Below, piece after piece: positions 1 through 10,649 of a DNA stretch of 39,211 nucleotides. Position 1 is the stretch's first letter, and each line of letters begins with the position of its first letter. A program made the translations under genes and the position numbers. The notes beneath the pieces were generated by a model, which had not been told where the DNA came from, searched no databases, and saw only the letters and a list, made by a program, of their open reading frames with translations. This DNA comes from Reticulitermes lucifugus (lineage: Eukaryota > Arthropoda > Insecta > Blattodea > Rhinotermitidae): assembly GCA_026260175.1 (NCBI GenBank), contig JAKCWW010002739.1, positions 6,606 to 45,816 on the forward strand. The letters are read 5' to 3'.

Positions 1-66
1 GAAAAATGAGGCGGCCTAGGCCCCCAAGGGGCTGTCGAGCCATTGGAAGAAGAAGAAGAAGAAAGT
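1..66 (+). mobile_element. SINE-A 3' tail, cut by window start
   Basis: The first 66 bases match the 3' end of the SINE-A copies at 23,863-24,145 and 27,830-28,085 (block GGCGGCCTAGGCCCC, then GGGGCTGTCGAGCCATT). The tail ends in a (GAA)n run at about 46-65. The tRNA-like head lies outside the window. The GGCCTAGGCCCC version marks this as the first of two tail subfamilies seen here. Confidence 0.75.
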
Positions 67-899
67 TGTACGGGGTGCAAGTGTTAAATTTTGTATGCAG
101 ATGGTAACTGTGACACGCAGGAGAGGGAAATGGGAGTGCTCTTTCTGGTCCAATAGGAACAATGAGGAAAGATTTGTGATGAAACGGTATTTTTCAGGGC
201 CACTTCGTGGGCCAGAAGCCAACAGCAGTTGGTGTGAGTAGTATTTCCTCTGAAGCCATCCATGAAACTGCTCAACTAACCCCTTCCTCGCCTATTGTCT
301 ACCTGAAAAACCGGTATAAATTCTCACTTCGTCTCTGAAGATTGTGGCAGAAAATTCAACAGAAACGCCGTGTCTGTGTACAAAATTGCATAATGTTTTA
401 GGATAATGAAATATATTGATCCGAGGGATAAAATAATTACACACGTAATCTAGTTGTGAAGACTTGTATATAAGGCATGTTGGATGGCTGGGAAGGAAAG
501 AGAATCATAATAGCAACATTCTGAGCCATGAAGTTACTAAATATATTTGAAAATGCAATTCATATCTGACAGAAAGCGCACTACATAACCGTTACGAAGG
601 TCAGTCAATCAATGGTGTTTACTAGAGTCCTTCTTGATCTAAGAACCTTAAGCAACATACTGTGTGTCAGCATATGTAGGTAGTACATGCACATACAGCA
701 TTAAAGGGCTAAAAATCAGCCTGTTTCGAGGTTGCAGACTTTTCTTCGAAAAGTCTATATGCAGCTGGAAAATAAATGTCTTTTCCTGGAACCCGCTGGT
801 TTGTTACAGTATACAAAAAGAATCCGCAACCTGATATGACGGAAGAAACCAGGAACTCCTTAAAAGTCAAATTTACTTAGATTTTATATTTTCAGTCAG
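67..899. other. unassigned AT-rich stretch
   Basis: I find no recognisable gene, repeat end or structured motif here. Open frames are short and lack any known protein signature. Confidence 0.4.
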
Positions 900-1125
900 T
901 ATAGTTGTTAGAGCATGGGCTGAAACACCGACGAAACTGGCTTCGTTTTCCAGCAAGGCAAGTACATTTTTCTTCTGCACTACATCCAGACCGGTTCTGC
1001 CCACACAGCCTTCTATACTACGTGTACCTATGTTCCTCCCAGGGTCTGGGGCATGAAGCTTCCATTCACCCCCATCTAGTACCGACATTAAGAGTGCATG
1101 GACCAGTGCCTCTGTTATCCTAAAC
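900..1125 (+). mobile_element. SINE-C relic
   Basis: The body (CATCCAGACCGGTTCTGCC, then a GCATGAAGCTTCCATTC block and CCCCATCTAGTACCGAC) matches in order the SINE-C copy at 12,188-12,480. A weak pol III B-box-like GGCTTCGTTTTCC lies at 939-951. The A-box end is worn away. It is strongly diverged, so the boundaries are approximate. Confidence 0.55.
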
Positions 1126-1533
1126 AACCTTATGGCGTGGTACCTAATTAAGCAGAAGAACAAGTTTAACTTCACCACTTCTAACGTAGGATAACGCACA
1201 GGTGAGCATGCTTTAAGTAGCTGTGTGATTACTTCTCCTTTAAGTCTTTCTTTTTCACTTGGTTACTTTATCGAAGATGTTTCCACTGTGCAGAATATAT
1301 GAACAACATCTGGTGTTTTGCCAATAAGCGGAATGAAATTAGGCTGACGATTACGGTGCTGCCAGCCGCTGGTTGGGTTCCTGATATTGAAAACAGGAAG
1401 AGATGGATGGGATTCTCCAAGCGTCAACACACGATAATTTAAAAAGAAATAGTGTAGTAGTTTAGTAGCATCGACTGTCGGTGTGTATACCAAGGACGTA
1501 TAATTTTAATCAAAAATACCTTACAAAGGTGAT

Positions 1534-1775
1534 ATTCCGGAATGAACCGTCGGTTAATGTGATGTATAAGCGCCAGATGTTCGGAGCAACATGCTGCTGC
1601 CACTGCAGGAAGAAGTAGCAGGTACCATCGGTAATGTGATATATAAGGGTGAGATTTTCGAAGAAACCTGCTGTCACCACTACAGGAAGAAGTAGCAGGT
1701 ACCATCGGTAATGTGATATATAAGGGTGAGATTTTCGAAGAAACCTGCTGTCACCACTACAGGAAGAAGTAGGAC
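1534..1775. repeat. 77-bp minisatellite, about 3 units
   Basis: A unit beginning AGAAGTAGCAGGTACCATCGG recurs with a 77-bp period (phase points 1611, 1688 and 1765). The units at 1611-1687 and 1688-1764 are practically identical. The unit before 1611 is more diverged, with a one-base insertion. The array breaks off at AGAAGTAGGACG (about 1,765-1,776). Near-identity of the inner units points to recent tandem duplication. Confidence 0.85.
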
Positions 1776-2109
1776 GTCTTTTCGATTTGTTGCTACCTAT
1801 TTATCAAAGTACACTGCATCTCGTTATTTATTTCCACATTCGTAAGCCAAAATATCATACAGGTATTCGTGTACATGTAAAGGCATTTTTGTTACGAAAA
1901 TATTTTATGTTGTTTATTTTAGGACTACTTTATAACAGTTACTTCGTGATTATTACATGCCATCTAAGACTCCCAAGTAACTCTGTACAGCATTGTCCTG
2001 TTTTAAAAGCTAGCTGTCGCTGAGCTATTTAAGAAACTCCATGCCTTTGAAGTAACACCTAAGGTTTTATATTGTTCGAAATTTTAGGTTTTCGCAGTTG
2101 TGGTGATAA

Positions 2110-2215
2110 AAATTCAGGTATTCTGGGATGTTGCGCTGTGACGACTGGTAAGTAGTAATCAACGTTTCGGAGGAGCCTAATGCCTCCGTATTCAGGATCA
2201 GGCAGTCAAAGAGGG
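2110..2215 (-). mobile_element. hammerhead-like retroelement fragment (family C)
   Basis: On the minus strand a CTGAATA box is followed by a perfect 6-bp stem (CGGAGG/CCTCCG), AAAC and GTTG. This resembles the minimal hammerhead layout (box, helix II, GAAA, short helix III). The plus-strand flank TATTCTGGGATGTTGCGC recurs, altered, beside the family-B units at 4,250 and 32,460. The box and cleavage triplet are degenerate, so activity is unlikely. Confidence 0.5.
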
Positions 2216-3892
2216 GTTTACTCTTTTATTGCCTTACTCACAAAAACTCACATTTAGAACTAGTTCTAAATTAAATAAACTAAAGTAAACTAAGCTAGAC
2301 TAAACTAAAATAAAATGTACCAATTTACAACCTTCCAGCTCATGTACTTAAAATCCATTTTAGTATTGTGTCGTCATTTACATCTTGATTAAAAGAGGTC
2401 CAGACTTTTTGACAAAGAAATTTTATGCATTTCTCATATTACCCATGCATTCTAAACGCGTGCTACACTAAGCTACCTGGTTACAACGCGGGCCGAATTA
2501 TTGGCAGTCCTGAAAAAATTTTCTGTCTAATTTTAACCCGACAGATGGAATGTTATATTCAATATTCCTGCTAATTTCCTTCAAGTTTATAATTCAACAC
2601 ATTTTTCATCTCGATACAAAAGGTGTAGAAAATAGCGTTTTATTAATTAAAGTAACAGAATTACGGGATTTAACTTCATATTTCTAGACGCTAGGCAGAA
2701 CGTCTGTAGGCGCTCTAGTCAATTTTGTAAGTTAATTTGCTTTCCATTGTTTTTATGTAATTATTTTATAGTTGAAATGAAAATTTATGAGTGTGAATAT
2801 AAGACTCGAGTGTCGATAAACCGATTTTCATGAAAACTAGCATTCGAAAGTTGTGATAACCATGTTAGCTTCTTCGAATTGCAGATAAAATCACATAAAA
2901 AGGTAACGCTTTACGTGAAAGCCTCGTTCCCTTTCTACGCGTATTTGCAGCTTAATTGATTAAATATTTATGGCTACAAAACTGAAATAAATATGGTACT
3001 TAAAAAGAAAGAGACGTGTAATTTACTACACATTATCTTCTGAAAGCAGTAATCTTTTCGAGATAATTAGGCCTAAATATATCCCGCACCAAAAGCTTAC
3101 GCCCAGACACAATTCACAACCTCTGAATTGTCTAATGTCAGGTCTGTGTCGTGTTTTGTGTTATGCCACTCAGTTCAAAATCTGTCGAGCTAACAAAGGA
3201 ATATATACGGAAGAAAAAGAAAATTTATTTTTGTTTTGATGACGGAAGAAGGGCTAAAATCACATTCTCGTTCTACAGTTGAAAGTATGACTTGTCATAC
3301 AGTCGAAGATTTAGTTCTATTTTCAGGCAAGGGTGATAGAGGGAGAGAAAATTCTTGTATATGTAAAACAGTCATATATAATTCAATTTACGTGTCTTTT
3401 TTCCCCCTCCATCATTCTACATAAGACATAACCTGTCCTTTTATTTGCATCGCAAATTACTCCTGGGTAAATACTCTTCCTATATTTGCATAAGTAACTG
3501 TTGTAAGGTTATGTCTTCGGAATGAAGACAGTCAAATCTTTAAAACAATCATGTAACCTATGCTCTGTGTACTTCCAGATGGCTCTGACAGCAAACGACC
3601 TCGAGTTCATTATTCTATCCCAATGCATGTATTTATAGACTTCGCAAAGAATTAGGAGAATAAAATGATATTAAAATGTCAAGTTTTAATGTGAAAGTCA
3701 GAACATATAGAAAACTGACAAAATGCAATCCTGGCAGTTTGTATTTTGTTTTGTGTGACATCGATCATATGGTTACTCCCCACTACATGATTAGTGGAGA
3801 TGTATACTTCTGTGGAATACACATGTTTCATAGGCGCTTGTTGTTACACTGAATACCCAGTTTTTCTTAATGTTTCTTATGCAAATACATTT
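2216..3892. other. unassigned AT-rich stretch
   Basis: Very AT-rich, with a degenerate ACTAA-rich patch near 2,265-2,315. No protein, SINE promoter box or hammerhead motif was found. Confidence 0.4.
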
Positions 3893-3904
3893 CTCTGAAG
3901 ATAT

Positions 3905-4174
3905 ATAAATTTTTTTAAAAAAGTCAACAAATGCACTTGAGTGTATGAATGTAAGTTTATTATGTACTAACAACCGACATGTTTCGGCCAAATTTATATG
4001 AATTATTTTCTGTGGATTGATTGCGACATATTATAATATGGCTGTATTCTTGTTTTTGCCACCCTGAAGATGGCCACATGAGTGGTCGAAACATGTCGGT
4101 GGTCACTGTACAATAAACTTAGATTCTTATACTCAAGTGTATTTGTTGGTCTTTTTAAAACTATATATCTGATC
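3905..4174. mobile_element. 270-bp foldback element with hammerhead motif, 12-bp flanking repeat
   Basis: Two inverted arms of about 80 bp (about 3,910-3,990 and 4,075-4,160) share TCAACAAATGCACTTGAGT-like sequence, a GTAAGTTTATT block and ACCGACATGTTTCG. The unit is flanked by a perfect 12-bp direct repeat CTCTGAAGATAT (3,893-3,904 and 4,175-4,186), as expected for a target-site duplication. The right arm holds a well-formed hammerhead-like motif. The left arm keeps only the GACATGTTTCGGCC part. The structure fits a Penelope-like retroelement end inserted as an inverted pair; that attribution is inferred from the element at 28.58-29.45 kb. Confidence 0.75.
4058..4103 (+). ncRNA. minimal hammerhead-ribozyme-like motif
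   Basis: Helix I is GCCACC (4058-4063) with GGTGGT (4098-4103), six pairs with one G-U. The CTGAAGA box is 4064-4070, followed by one extra T. Helix II is GGCCAC/GTGGTC (4072-4077 and 4082-4087) closed by ATGA. GAAA is 4088-4091. CATGTC follows, giving a palindromic ACATGT third helix and a GTC cleavage triplet ending at 4097. Minimal hammerheads of this kind, thought to work as dimers, are known from the terminal repeats of Penelope-like elements. Activity is not established. Confidence 0.75.
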
Positions 4175-4249
4175 CTCTGAAGATATTTCTGTTGATATTT
4201 CAGTCATTATATTATACAAAGTTAAAAACTAATTATCTTTCTACTTGAG

Positions 4250-4410
4250 GTCTTTGTTCTTCTAGATGTTGCCGGCGTAGATTTATAGTTGGTTACGGAC
4301 GTTTCGGGACAACTTATCCATCAACCAGTCGGAGAAGAATTCTTCTTGGACTGCGTGACCCTCGCAGATGGGACAGATGTGTTGACTCGAAGCGTCAGTA
4401 AACAACCACT
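4250..4410. mobile_element. family-B foldback with opposed hammerhead-like arms
   Basis: The left arm reads, on the minus strand, TTGTCCCGAAACGTCCGTAACC (4,291-4,312). The right arm reads, on the plus strand, a CGCAGATGGGACAGATG block and then CGAAGCGTCAGTAA. The arms are joined by an AGAATTCTTCTTGGACTGC centre that recurs at 20,168, 24,630 and 32,575. Helix II would be GGGAC/GTCCC in the ancestral form. The right arm is decayed (GAAGCGTC for GAAACGTC). Confidence 0.65.
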
Positions 4411-5464
4411 AGCCTACGCCGCGCAACATTTGAGAAATCCAAAGCTTCGCTACACAGCGGCGGGAGCGTAAAATCTCGAAGATTTGTGCTAGGTTAAATA
4501 TTTGCTTTATCAGAAAAGTTTTTCGATAAAGCTTTACAAAAATATTAAATTTATACTTCAGTATAATAAATTTGTCCCAGTGTTTAATTACGCAACAACC
4601 CGTAGACGTGTGTGGGGTTTGATGCATATAGCCAAGCTAGCTGCCGCTGTAGGTGGAGGTGAATCAGGAACTTTCCAGTTGTTACTAGATATTAGTTGTG
4701 GTCGATGGTCCTAGTACTGGTCTGAGCACCCGCCGAAAGGAGTGGAACCATGCCAGTGTCAATAAGTGCATTCGTGGATCGTCCATCCCTTCTCACAGAC
4801 ACGTCACTGACTGAAATATTCCGTTTACATAATATGAGAGTACTTTACTAGCATTTCATACTAATATTCCTATTACAAGCAATTTTGTGAGGTTAATTCT
4901 CAAGATAATCCAATTATAACACATCTGGGTTAACATAGAATTTCTAATTATACGCATAAATTCCTGAACGAGGAGTCGTCCTTAATTAAAGACAGTAGTA
5001 GGTTTGTGTGGCAGATGCAGGAGTTAATTGCACCAAATATTGGTCATATATCAGCCAAGACACTGTTTGCGTAATACATTACGTATCTACATAATGGAAT
5101 GAGCTGCACACACGCAAATTATTAACGTGCAAAATGATACATGTTAGGTGTAATGTCAAGGTAAATGTACATACAGACAACATTAACCGCTGCTAGTTCA
5201 GTAGTTAGTCATCAATAATTAAACTCCTATTTATAGGTACGACACATATGTGAAATAACATTTGAAAAGCCACACAGAACTTACCAAAAATTTATTACTC
5301 CAATAATGTTTCACCCAACGGCGTAGATAAGACCCCGCAGTGCGGGTGCTCACTGGGGACTTCAAAACATACAGAATTGTAAAATTAGTTGTGGGTTCTT
5401 TCGGGCTGGATTCCGTAATTCTGACAGAAAGCAGTATTCCGGAACTGGGAGTAACTTTGCTATT
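4411..5464. other. unassigned stretch
   Basis: No known gene or repeat family was recognised; open frames are short. Confidence 0.35.
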
Positions 5465-5760
5465 GGCCGTGCCATGGCTCAGGCGGTTAGTCGCCGGCCT
5501 CTCACCGCGGAGGCCCAGGTTTGATCCCAGGCCAGTCCATCTGGGATTTGTGGTAGACAAAGTGGCACTGGGACAGGTTTTTTCCCTAGTACTTCGGTTT
5601 TCCCTGTCAATTTCATTTTACCAGTGCTCCATTACTTGGAAAAATGAAAAAAACTGATCATCTTTCTATTCATTTTTATCATAGGGTTGCACAATGAGCC
5701 TTAAAGGCTGCGGTGCTTCCGTAGCACCTCCTGCGGGACCCTTCTCCAAAGAAAGCTTTG
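5465..5760 (+). mobile_element. SINE-B copy 1 (tRNA-derived type)
   Basis: It begins GGCCGTGCCATGGCTCAGGC. An A-box-like TGGCTCAGGCGGTTAG is followed about 30 bp on by a B-box-like GGTTTGATCCC, the internal pol III promoter of a tRNA-derived SINE. The body (GGGATTTGTGGTAGACAAAG, then a TACTTCGGTTTTCCCTGTCA block) matches the copy at 19,302-19,586 closely to the CCCTTCTCC end. No protein is encoded; such elements rely on LINE enzymes. Confidence 0.85.
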
Positions 5761-6545
5761 CTATTAATTAGAGGGGATGTTAAATTATCGAGTCGGGGGG
5801 GTCCCGACCGGTTATCTGCGCTACTTATTTCATCTATCACTAACGATTATTTTGTCCTTTTAATGCGCAGTGGTTAGGGTATGTACCACCACCTCTTAAC
5901 TTTTAAAAACTCCCCATTTTGGCCACAGAATGAATTCACGAAATTCGAAAGATTGTGGCACAGTCATTAATAAATAAAATAAACCGGCTTTCTTTGTAAC
6001 TGAATTTGTGAATATTTACTGTGAGATATGAAATTATTTTTGATTAATCCTTACTTTATATTTTGCCTGTCGGTGCTAAATGTCTTTGGAAGGTGTGAAG
6101 TTTTCTAATGAAATGCTGAAACAGTTAAATACCTAGCTCTATAGAACAAATATCTCTTGAATAATCTGATAACTTTCGAAATAGTCAAAAGTTTCCTGGG
6201 ATTTTTGGAGCCCGACAGTTTATCGCGATCTTATTGAGGCCTACTACTGAACAATATCCTGAGGCAACTGAATCCACGCCCTCACAGTGTATATATTTAC
6301 ACTTGTTTTTATGTTGTTTTATTCCCGTCTGGACTTAAGCGTCCGAAGTTTTCTTTTTCACTGCGGTTTGCCGACTATAATTTGATCTCACAGAAACTAC
6401 AACTTAAAAATTTGACTACAACGTATAAATACAATAATTTGCGAAGCAAATGCGCGTACATTTTTCAGGAAACAACGTCTAATAGTGTATGATGTCAGAA
6501 ATGTCATGATGGCGGGGTTTCGTTCCGAGTCTGTGTCCCACCGAT
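5761..6545. other. unassigned stretch
   Basis: Nothing recognisable beyond a C/G-rich patch (GTCGGGGGGGTCCCGAC) at about 5,791-5,807, which forms a short inverted repeat next to the SINE-B end. Confidence 0.35.
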
Positions 6546-6557
6546 AATATTTTCAGC

Positions 6558-6882
6558 TCAATGTATTCAATTTATTATACCAACCAAATGCACATTACTA
6601 GTTACATATGAGTGTTAAACACGTAGCTACGACATGTTTCGGTACAAGTGTACCGTCTTCACGGAGCACAGTATGCCAGGTTTGAAACAATTGCCACTGA
6701 TAAGCTATTATATACTCGTACAAGGTTTCACTCTCTGTAGTAGGCTGCATTGTTGGTGTCGTTTATGTGTAAAAGGTACATTGTGTGCTGTTAACAATCA
6801 TATGTAACTAATAATGTACATTTAGTTGGTATAATAAATTGAATACATTGATCTAAAAAGTACACGGATTGGACAAGCTGAA
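6558..6882. mobile_element. 325-bp foldback element with hammerhead motif, 12-bp flanking repeat
   Basis: The left arm starting TCAATGTATTCAATTTATTA (6,558) is mirrored by the reverse complement of about 6,785-6,853, for about 65 bp. The unit lies between perfect 12-bp direct repeats AATATTTTCAGC (6,546-6,557 and 6,883-6,894). The left arm continues into a minus-strand hammerhead-like motif at 6,631-6,662. About 25 bp of non-mirrored sequence separate the right arm from the right repeat, as expected if arms are cut unevenly during target-primed insertion. Confidence 0.75.
6631..6662 (-). ncRNA. hammerhead-like motif with one box change
   Basis: Minus strand: GTGAAGA (first C of CTGAAGA changed to G), one extra C, helix II GGTAC/GTACC perfect over 5 bp with loop ACTT, GAAA, then CATGTC with palindromic ACATGT. 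The stem is intact but the box mutation should weaken or abolish cleavage. No convincing helix I is seen. Confidence 0.6.
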
Positions 6883-6894
6883 AATATTTTCAGC

Positions 6895-7400
6895 GTTGAA
6901 CAAAACTTCAAATCATGGCCATATGCGTTTTGACTTTGTGTTGCTTTATCAGCGGTTGGCAGCGGCATCAAGGCAAGCTAAAAGGCGTCCCAAATCAGAA
7001 GGCCATGACAAGAATACACACCTACCCGAAACACTGAACTTCTGGAAACATAAAGGCGCCTCCCAACACTCCGACAAACCTGAAGACGACTGCCTTTTTA
7101 AATTCCGACCTGTTTCCAGATTTGTGTTGAATTGCGTTGCGTGGGTAACGGCTGCTCTCAACACCACTGTTCATTATCCACCCCTTACTACACTTAAACC
7201 CACACCCTCTCTCTTTAGCTGTATAGTCAGTGTTAGTAGACCAAGTGAAATGGTAAATGTACATTAATGGTGCTTACCCATTAGCTTAATTACAAGTATG
7301 AAGCGTACAGTCATCTCAAGAAACTTGGCTGTGTCCGATTATGTTCTCAGTTTAGTAACTGAGTAAATTTTCCAAAGTATTCAAATACAAGGTTAAGTTG
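6895..7400. other. unassigned stretch with weak open frame
   Basis: An open frame of 132 codons (6,869-7,267, plus strand) begins at TTG inside the foldback flank rather than at ATG and resembles no known protein. I regard it as chance. Nothing else was recognised. Confidence 0.35.
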
Positions 7401-7404
7401 TCCT

Positions 7405-7690
7405 GTGTATAAGGAACACGCCATGGAGACGTATAGGAGGGGTGGAGGTATGGGTAAGTACCAATCATTTGGAGGAAATTTGTACCCATTCCTAACATGG
7501 GCAGTATATGGAGCTGATGGGCAGAGTCACGCCTCAGCCGCTTCACCCTCAAAAGAAAACGCTCGCGTACCGGTGCACAGGAGGCCGTATGGATTCTGTG
7601 AAGGAGATAAATCTCTTTTCCTGTTAAGAATCGAACACCGATTCCTCGGTCCGTTGACTAATCACTATAGTGATTGAGCCGTCCCAGTTC
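7405..7690 (-). mobile_element. SINE-C copy, minus strand
   Basis: Read on the minus strand, GGCTCAATCACTATAGTG (A-box region, 7,663-7,680) is followed by a B-box-like AATCGGTGTTCGATTC (7,628-7,643). The body shares the order of SINE-C blocks. The tail at 7,405-7,450 is diverged. An open frame crossing it on the plus strand is a by-product. Confidence 0.6.
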
Positions 7691-8460
7691 CGACCCAATT
7701 GTGATTCGAGCCAAGAGACTACTGTTATATTGGCTGTCAGATACTAGCCCTTAACAGACGAAGGGCTTAAAGAAGATTGAAGCATAAAGTGGGGGTGGGA
7801 TGTAGTGAGAGACACATAACATTTATTACAGGTAAACAAACTTGTTGCGGTTCTGAAGGTCCCCATGTGGTACTCCGTCGTCTTTCTGTTAAACGTGCAC
7901 TAGAGGAAAGCTAAAGCGATGTTGAAGTGATACGCACAATGGCGAAGCTGTAATGAATAGTATGCAAAGAGTAGTTCTTGCCTTATACAGAAAATATTTC
8001 TTATCTGTTATAAAGTTGATTCTGGTAGGCACATTCAGGAAAATTATTACTTTTAAATCTAAGGACTAATTGAGTCTCTCTGGTACAAATGTATACAATG
8101 TCAACAGCCTTTGTAACTGCCCTTTAAAGTATTAATTTCAGTAACATATTTACAAAATATGAAGCAATAGGATGTGATTTTAATTCATACTGAGTCTTCT
8201 TGGATGAAACCGTAGGTTGTGACCAACGTAACATAATTTTTATCACTGTGAAAAACTTAAATAGCATGGTAACATAACCTACAATGTATTTGGTGACTTG
8301 CAAGACTTAATAAATACACCTTTCGTCTTCGGTGACAAGCGAAAAATTAAAACCGACAAGTGGAAAAATTGTTGACTTCAATCGTTGCTAATCTCTCCGT
8401 CCCTAATTTTTTATTTCTGCACATTAAACTATGTATTTTATGGTTTTGTGTACATATGCA
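7691..8460. other. unassigned AT-rich stretch
   Basis: No gene or named repeat was seen. Confidence 0.35.
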
Positions 8461-8550
8461 GGCGTATGTAAGTGACGGTTACAATAAATCTTACTAAGAC
8501 ACATGTACACTGTTTATGTTATTCAACACAAGTTTTATTATGAAATGTCC

Positions 8551-8585
8551 GACATGTTTCGAACCAATTTATGGTTCATCTTCAG
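8551..8585 (-). ncRNA. minimal hammerhead-like motif
   Basis: Minus strand: CTGAAGA (8,579-8,585), one extra T, helix II GAACCA with TGGTTC, GAAA (8,557-8,560) and CATGTC (8,551-8,556) with palindromic ACATGT. Helix I is weak (two G-C pairs). A dimer arrangement through the palindromic helix III would be needed for activity. Confidence 0.65.
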
Positions 8586-8630
8586 GGGCTCAGCTTTCTC
8601 AAATTACATCAGCTATATATTCATGAGCCC

Positions 8631-8664
8631 CTGAAGATGAACCATAAATTGATTCGAAACATGG
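8631..8664 (+). ncRNA. decayed hammerhead-like motif, cleavage triplet lost
   Basis: Mirror copy of the 8,551-8,585 motif: CTGAAGA (8,631-8,637), T, GAACCA, then TTGATTC and GAAA (8,656-8,659), followed by CATGGAC in place of CATGTCGGAC. One helix II base has changed, creating a mismatch. Confidence 0.5.
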
Positions 8665-8926
8665 ACATTTTTTAATAAAAATTGTGTTGAATAACATAAA
8701 CGTGTACATTTGTCGGAGTAAGACTTATTTTAATCAAAAAGAATGCACGGTGCAAGTAACGTATAAGTGAAGGTAGGTACGATGTATATGTAGTGTGATG
8801 GTGCGTGCAATTGTGACGACGTGCGTAGACGTAAACGCGGTTTCCCTTGTGGAGAATTAACTGGACATAAGAACTTTTGACCGCATACTGAAGTGAGGGA
8901 ACATTTGTGACCCCTTGTTGTATGGT

Positions 8927-8955
8927 CATGTATATATATATATATATATATATAT
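8927..8955. repeat. (TA)n microsatellite
   Basis: An uninterrupted TA run of about 12 repeats. The short open frame across it is not a gene. Confidence 0.9.
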
Positions 8956-9619
8956 CATTACGGTAAGGTTTGTTTGCCACATCATGATCTACTGAACTAC
9001 CGAACGGATATTTTCAAGATAGACATTTTTAGAAAGCTTATGATTGGGCATTGATAGCAATCTCCTTCGCTTTTATTAATTCCTTCTCAAAAAATTGTTT
9101 TTTTTAACAAGACACTATAGTTAAGAATTGATAGAGATTCCACTACCGGAAGCCATGGGAAGTACACGAAATATGTTAAACTTCTTTGGCCTCCGGTGAT
9201 GGGAGCACATGATTGTACGAGAAAATTGCTTTCGCTATGACAATCATTAAGGCTCAATGACAGACGCTTAAACATGATGGAGTTTATCCAGCATCGCCTG
9301 TTTTTTTTCCATGGCAAGCTCTATGTGACATTTTTCCTATCCTCCTCATTTGACAACGTCGCTGTTCTAGTTATTGAAGGACATCGACAACGTACAGAAA
9401 ATGATAGATTGGTAACATAAAAAATTTTGTATTAAGTGCTTTAAAGTTTAAAATTTTCGTTGATTAAACATTTTATTATTTCTACATGCGAATTATTCGC
9501 ACAGGTAAACTAGTATTATAGATCTGCCTACCAGTAGTAGTTGCGAGTTTATATCTAAATATCTAATCCATTAGAACTCTAAACCTCATTATGTGAACTT
9601 TGCTGTTTGTTGTACTTAG
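8956..9619. other. unassigned stretch
   Basis: A minus-strand open frame of 76 codons (9,087-9,317) resembles no known protein. Nothing else was recognised. Confidence 0.3.
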
Positions 9620-9621
9620 AC

Positions 9622-9638
9622 GGGGGGGGGCGGGGGGG
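9622..9638 (+). repeat. G9-C-G7 homopurine run
   Basis: Nine G, one C, seven G in AT-rich surroundings. Four G-runs of three or more can be taken from it, so a G-quadruplex is possible in principle. Confidence 0.85.
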
Positions 9639-10164
9639 AGATCAATATTATAGCGAAATCCTTGAAAGAAGAGTAAGAAATGTTCATAATATTTGGCAGT
9701 GCAGTCAATAATGCTGATAAGAATTTATGTTACTTCCATGCGTCAGGGATGAATCAAACACTTAGTTTCCCACTGCTTACTGCAGTATAATCGTGCTTGT
9801 TACCAAACTTGTTGATCTTACTGTACATCCGTTTCCAAGATTTAGTACATACGGGTTATTGAGTTTATGACACTTAACACACTCCATGTTGTAATCGATA
9901 AACACAGTTTTTAAGTCGATGCTTCTACCTTACATAGGCATGTCCATCAAATACCCATCTAATTTATTGGCATAATATAAACTTTTATTACTTTGTAGGG
10001 CACAGTTTTAATGGATATAAGAAAGGGGGACAGAAATGTCACTTGGAATCCAAGGGATAAATAAAATTTCACAAGTTTGTATCGGCAGGTTGAGATTTGT
10101 AATAAGTGGTTTGAACAACAGCAAAACAGATGGAAACTTAATGGATACTCTGTACTTTGACACT
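9639..10164. other. unassigned AT-rich stretch
   Basis: Nothing recognised. Confidence 0.35.
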
Positions 10165-10405
10165 AGCCGGTATTACGGAGACTGAAGACCTCGGTTCTAT
10201 TCCCAGTAAGGCAGGATATTATTTTTGCGCTCCTTGTCCGGATCGGCCACATCATCTACCAGCCTTCATATTCTGAGGTTCTCACACTGGAGGTTAAATG
10301 TATATAAGGTGAAGCTGACCGCTGTCCTTTCCCTCGTGTCGAGGTGAAGCATATGTGGAGCAATACCTCCACTCCCCACATTTGTTAATGACATGTTGCT
10401 AACTT
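10165..10405 (+). mobile_element. SINE-C-like relic
   Basis: The B-box-like GGTTCTATTCCC (10,193-10,204) follows a GAAGACCTC block. The body ends with a GAAGCTGACCGC block and AATACCTCCACTCCCC, corresponding to the SINE-C tail order (GACCACC, then CTGCTCCCC). Much diverged. Confidence 0.5.
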
Positions 10406-10601
10406 AAGTAATGGGACGAATTTATTAGCAGCTTTTATCTTCGTGCTGGATGCAATTCAGAATGAATGTAACAAAAAGGTGTGGCAGTAGTGTCTTTTAG
10501 AATATAAAAGGAAAATGAGAAAAAATATTTTGGTGTAAATCACGAAAAGGAAAAATATTTTAGTTGAAGCGACATTTATTGATTTTATTTACATTATAAG
10601 G

Positions 10602-10645
10602 TTATTGAATGTTTCGGCGTATAAGTTAAGCCACCTTCAGGTATG
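10602..10645 (-). mobile_element. hammerhead-like fossil
   Basis: Minus strand: CTGAAGG box (last A changed), T, a 3-bp GGC/GCC stem with a long loop, GAAACATTC. It is the same layout as the foldback motifs with weakened stem and triplet. Confidence 0.45.
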
Positions 10646-10649
10646 TCAT

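Larger units (their letters stand above)
8480..8759. mobile_element. 280-bp foldback element with two opposed hammerhead motifs
   Basis: Arms of about 110 bp (8,487-8,598 and 8,622-8,735) are inverted copies: each contains GTTATTCAACACAA, a TTTTATTA block, a CATGTTTCGAA block and ATGGTTCATCTTCAGGGGCTC in the same order. Flanks CGTATGTAAGTGACGGT (8,463-8,479) and CGTATAAGTGAAGGT (8,760-8,774) look like an aged target duplication (a 2-bp gap and one mismatch). The left-arm motif is intact. The right-arm copy reads GAAACATGGAC and has lost the GTC cleavage triplet. Confidence 0.8.

Noticed and set aside
1611..1764. CRISPR-like direct repeats
   Set aside because: Contiguous 77-bp tandem units with no unique spacers, in a eukaryotic repeat-rich context.
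5231..5657. Overlapping 105- and 109-codon frames on both strands
   Set aside because: They cross SINE-B; the same peptide words recur at the 19,302 copy.
6869..7267. 132-codon plus-strand frame
   Set aside because: Begins at TTG in the flank of a foldback element, no domain seen, and an open minus frame overlaps it.
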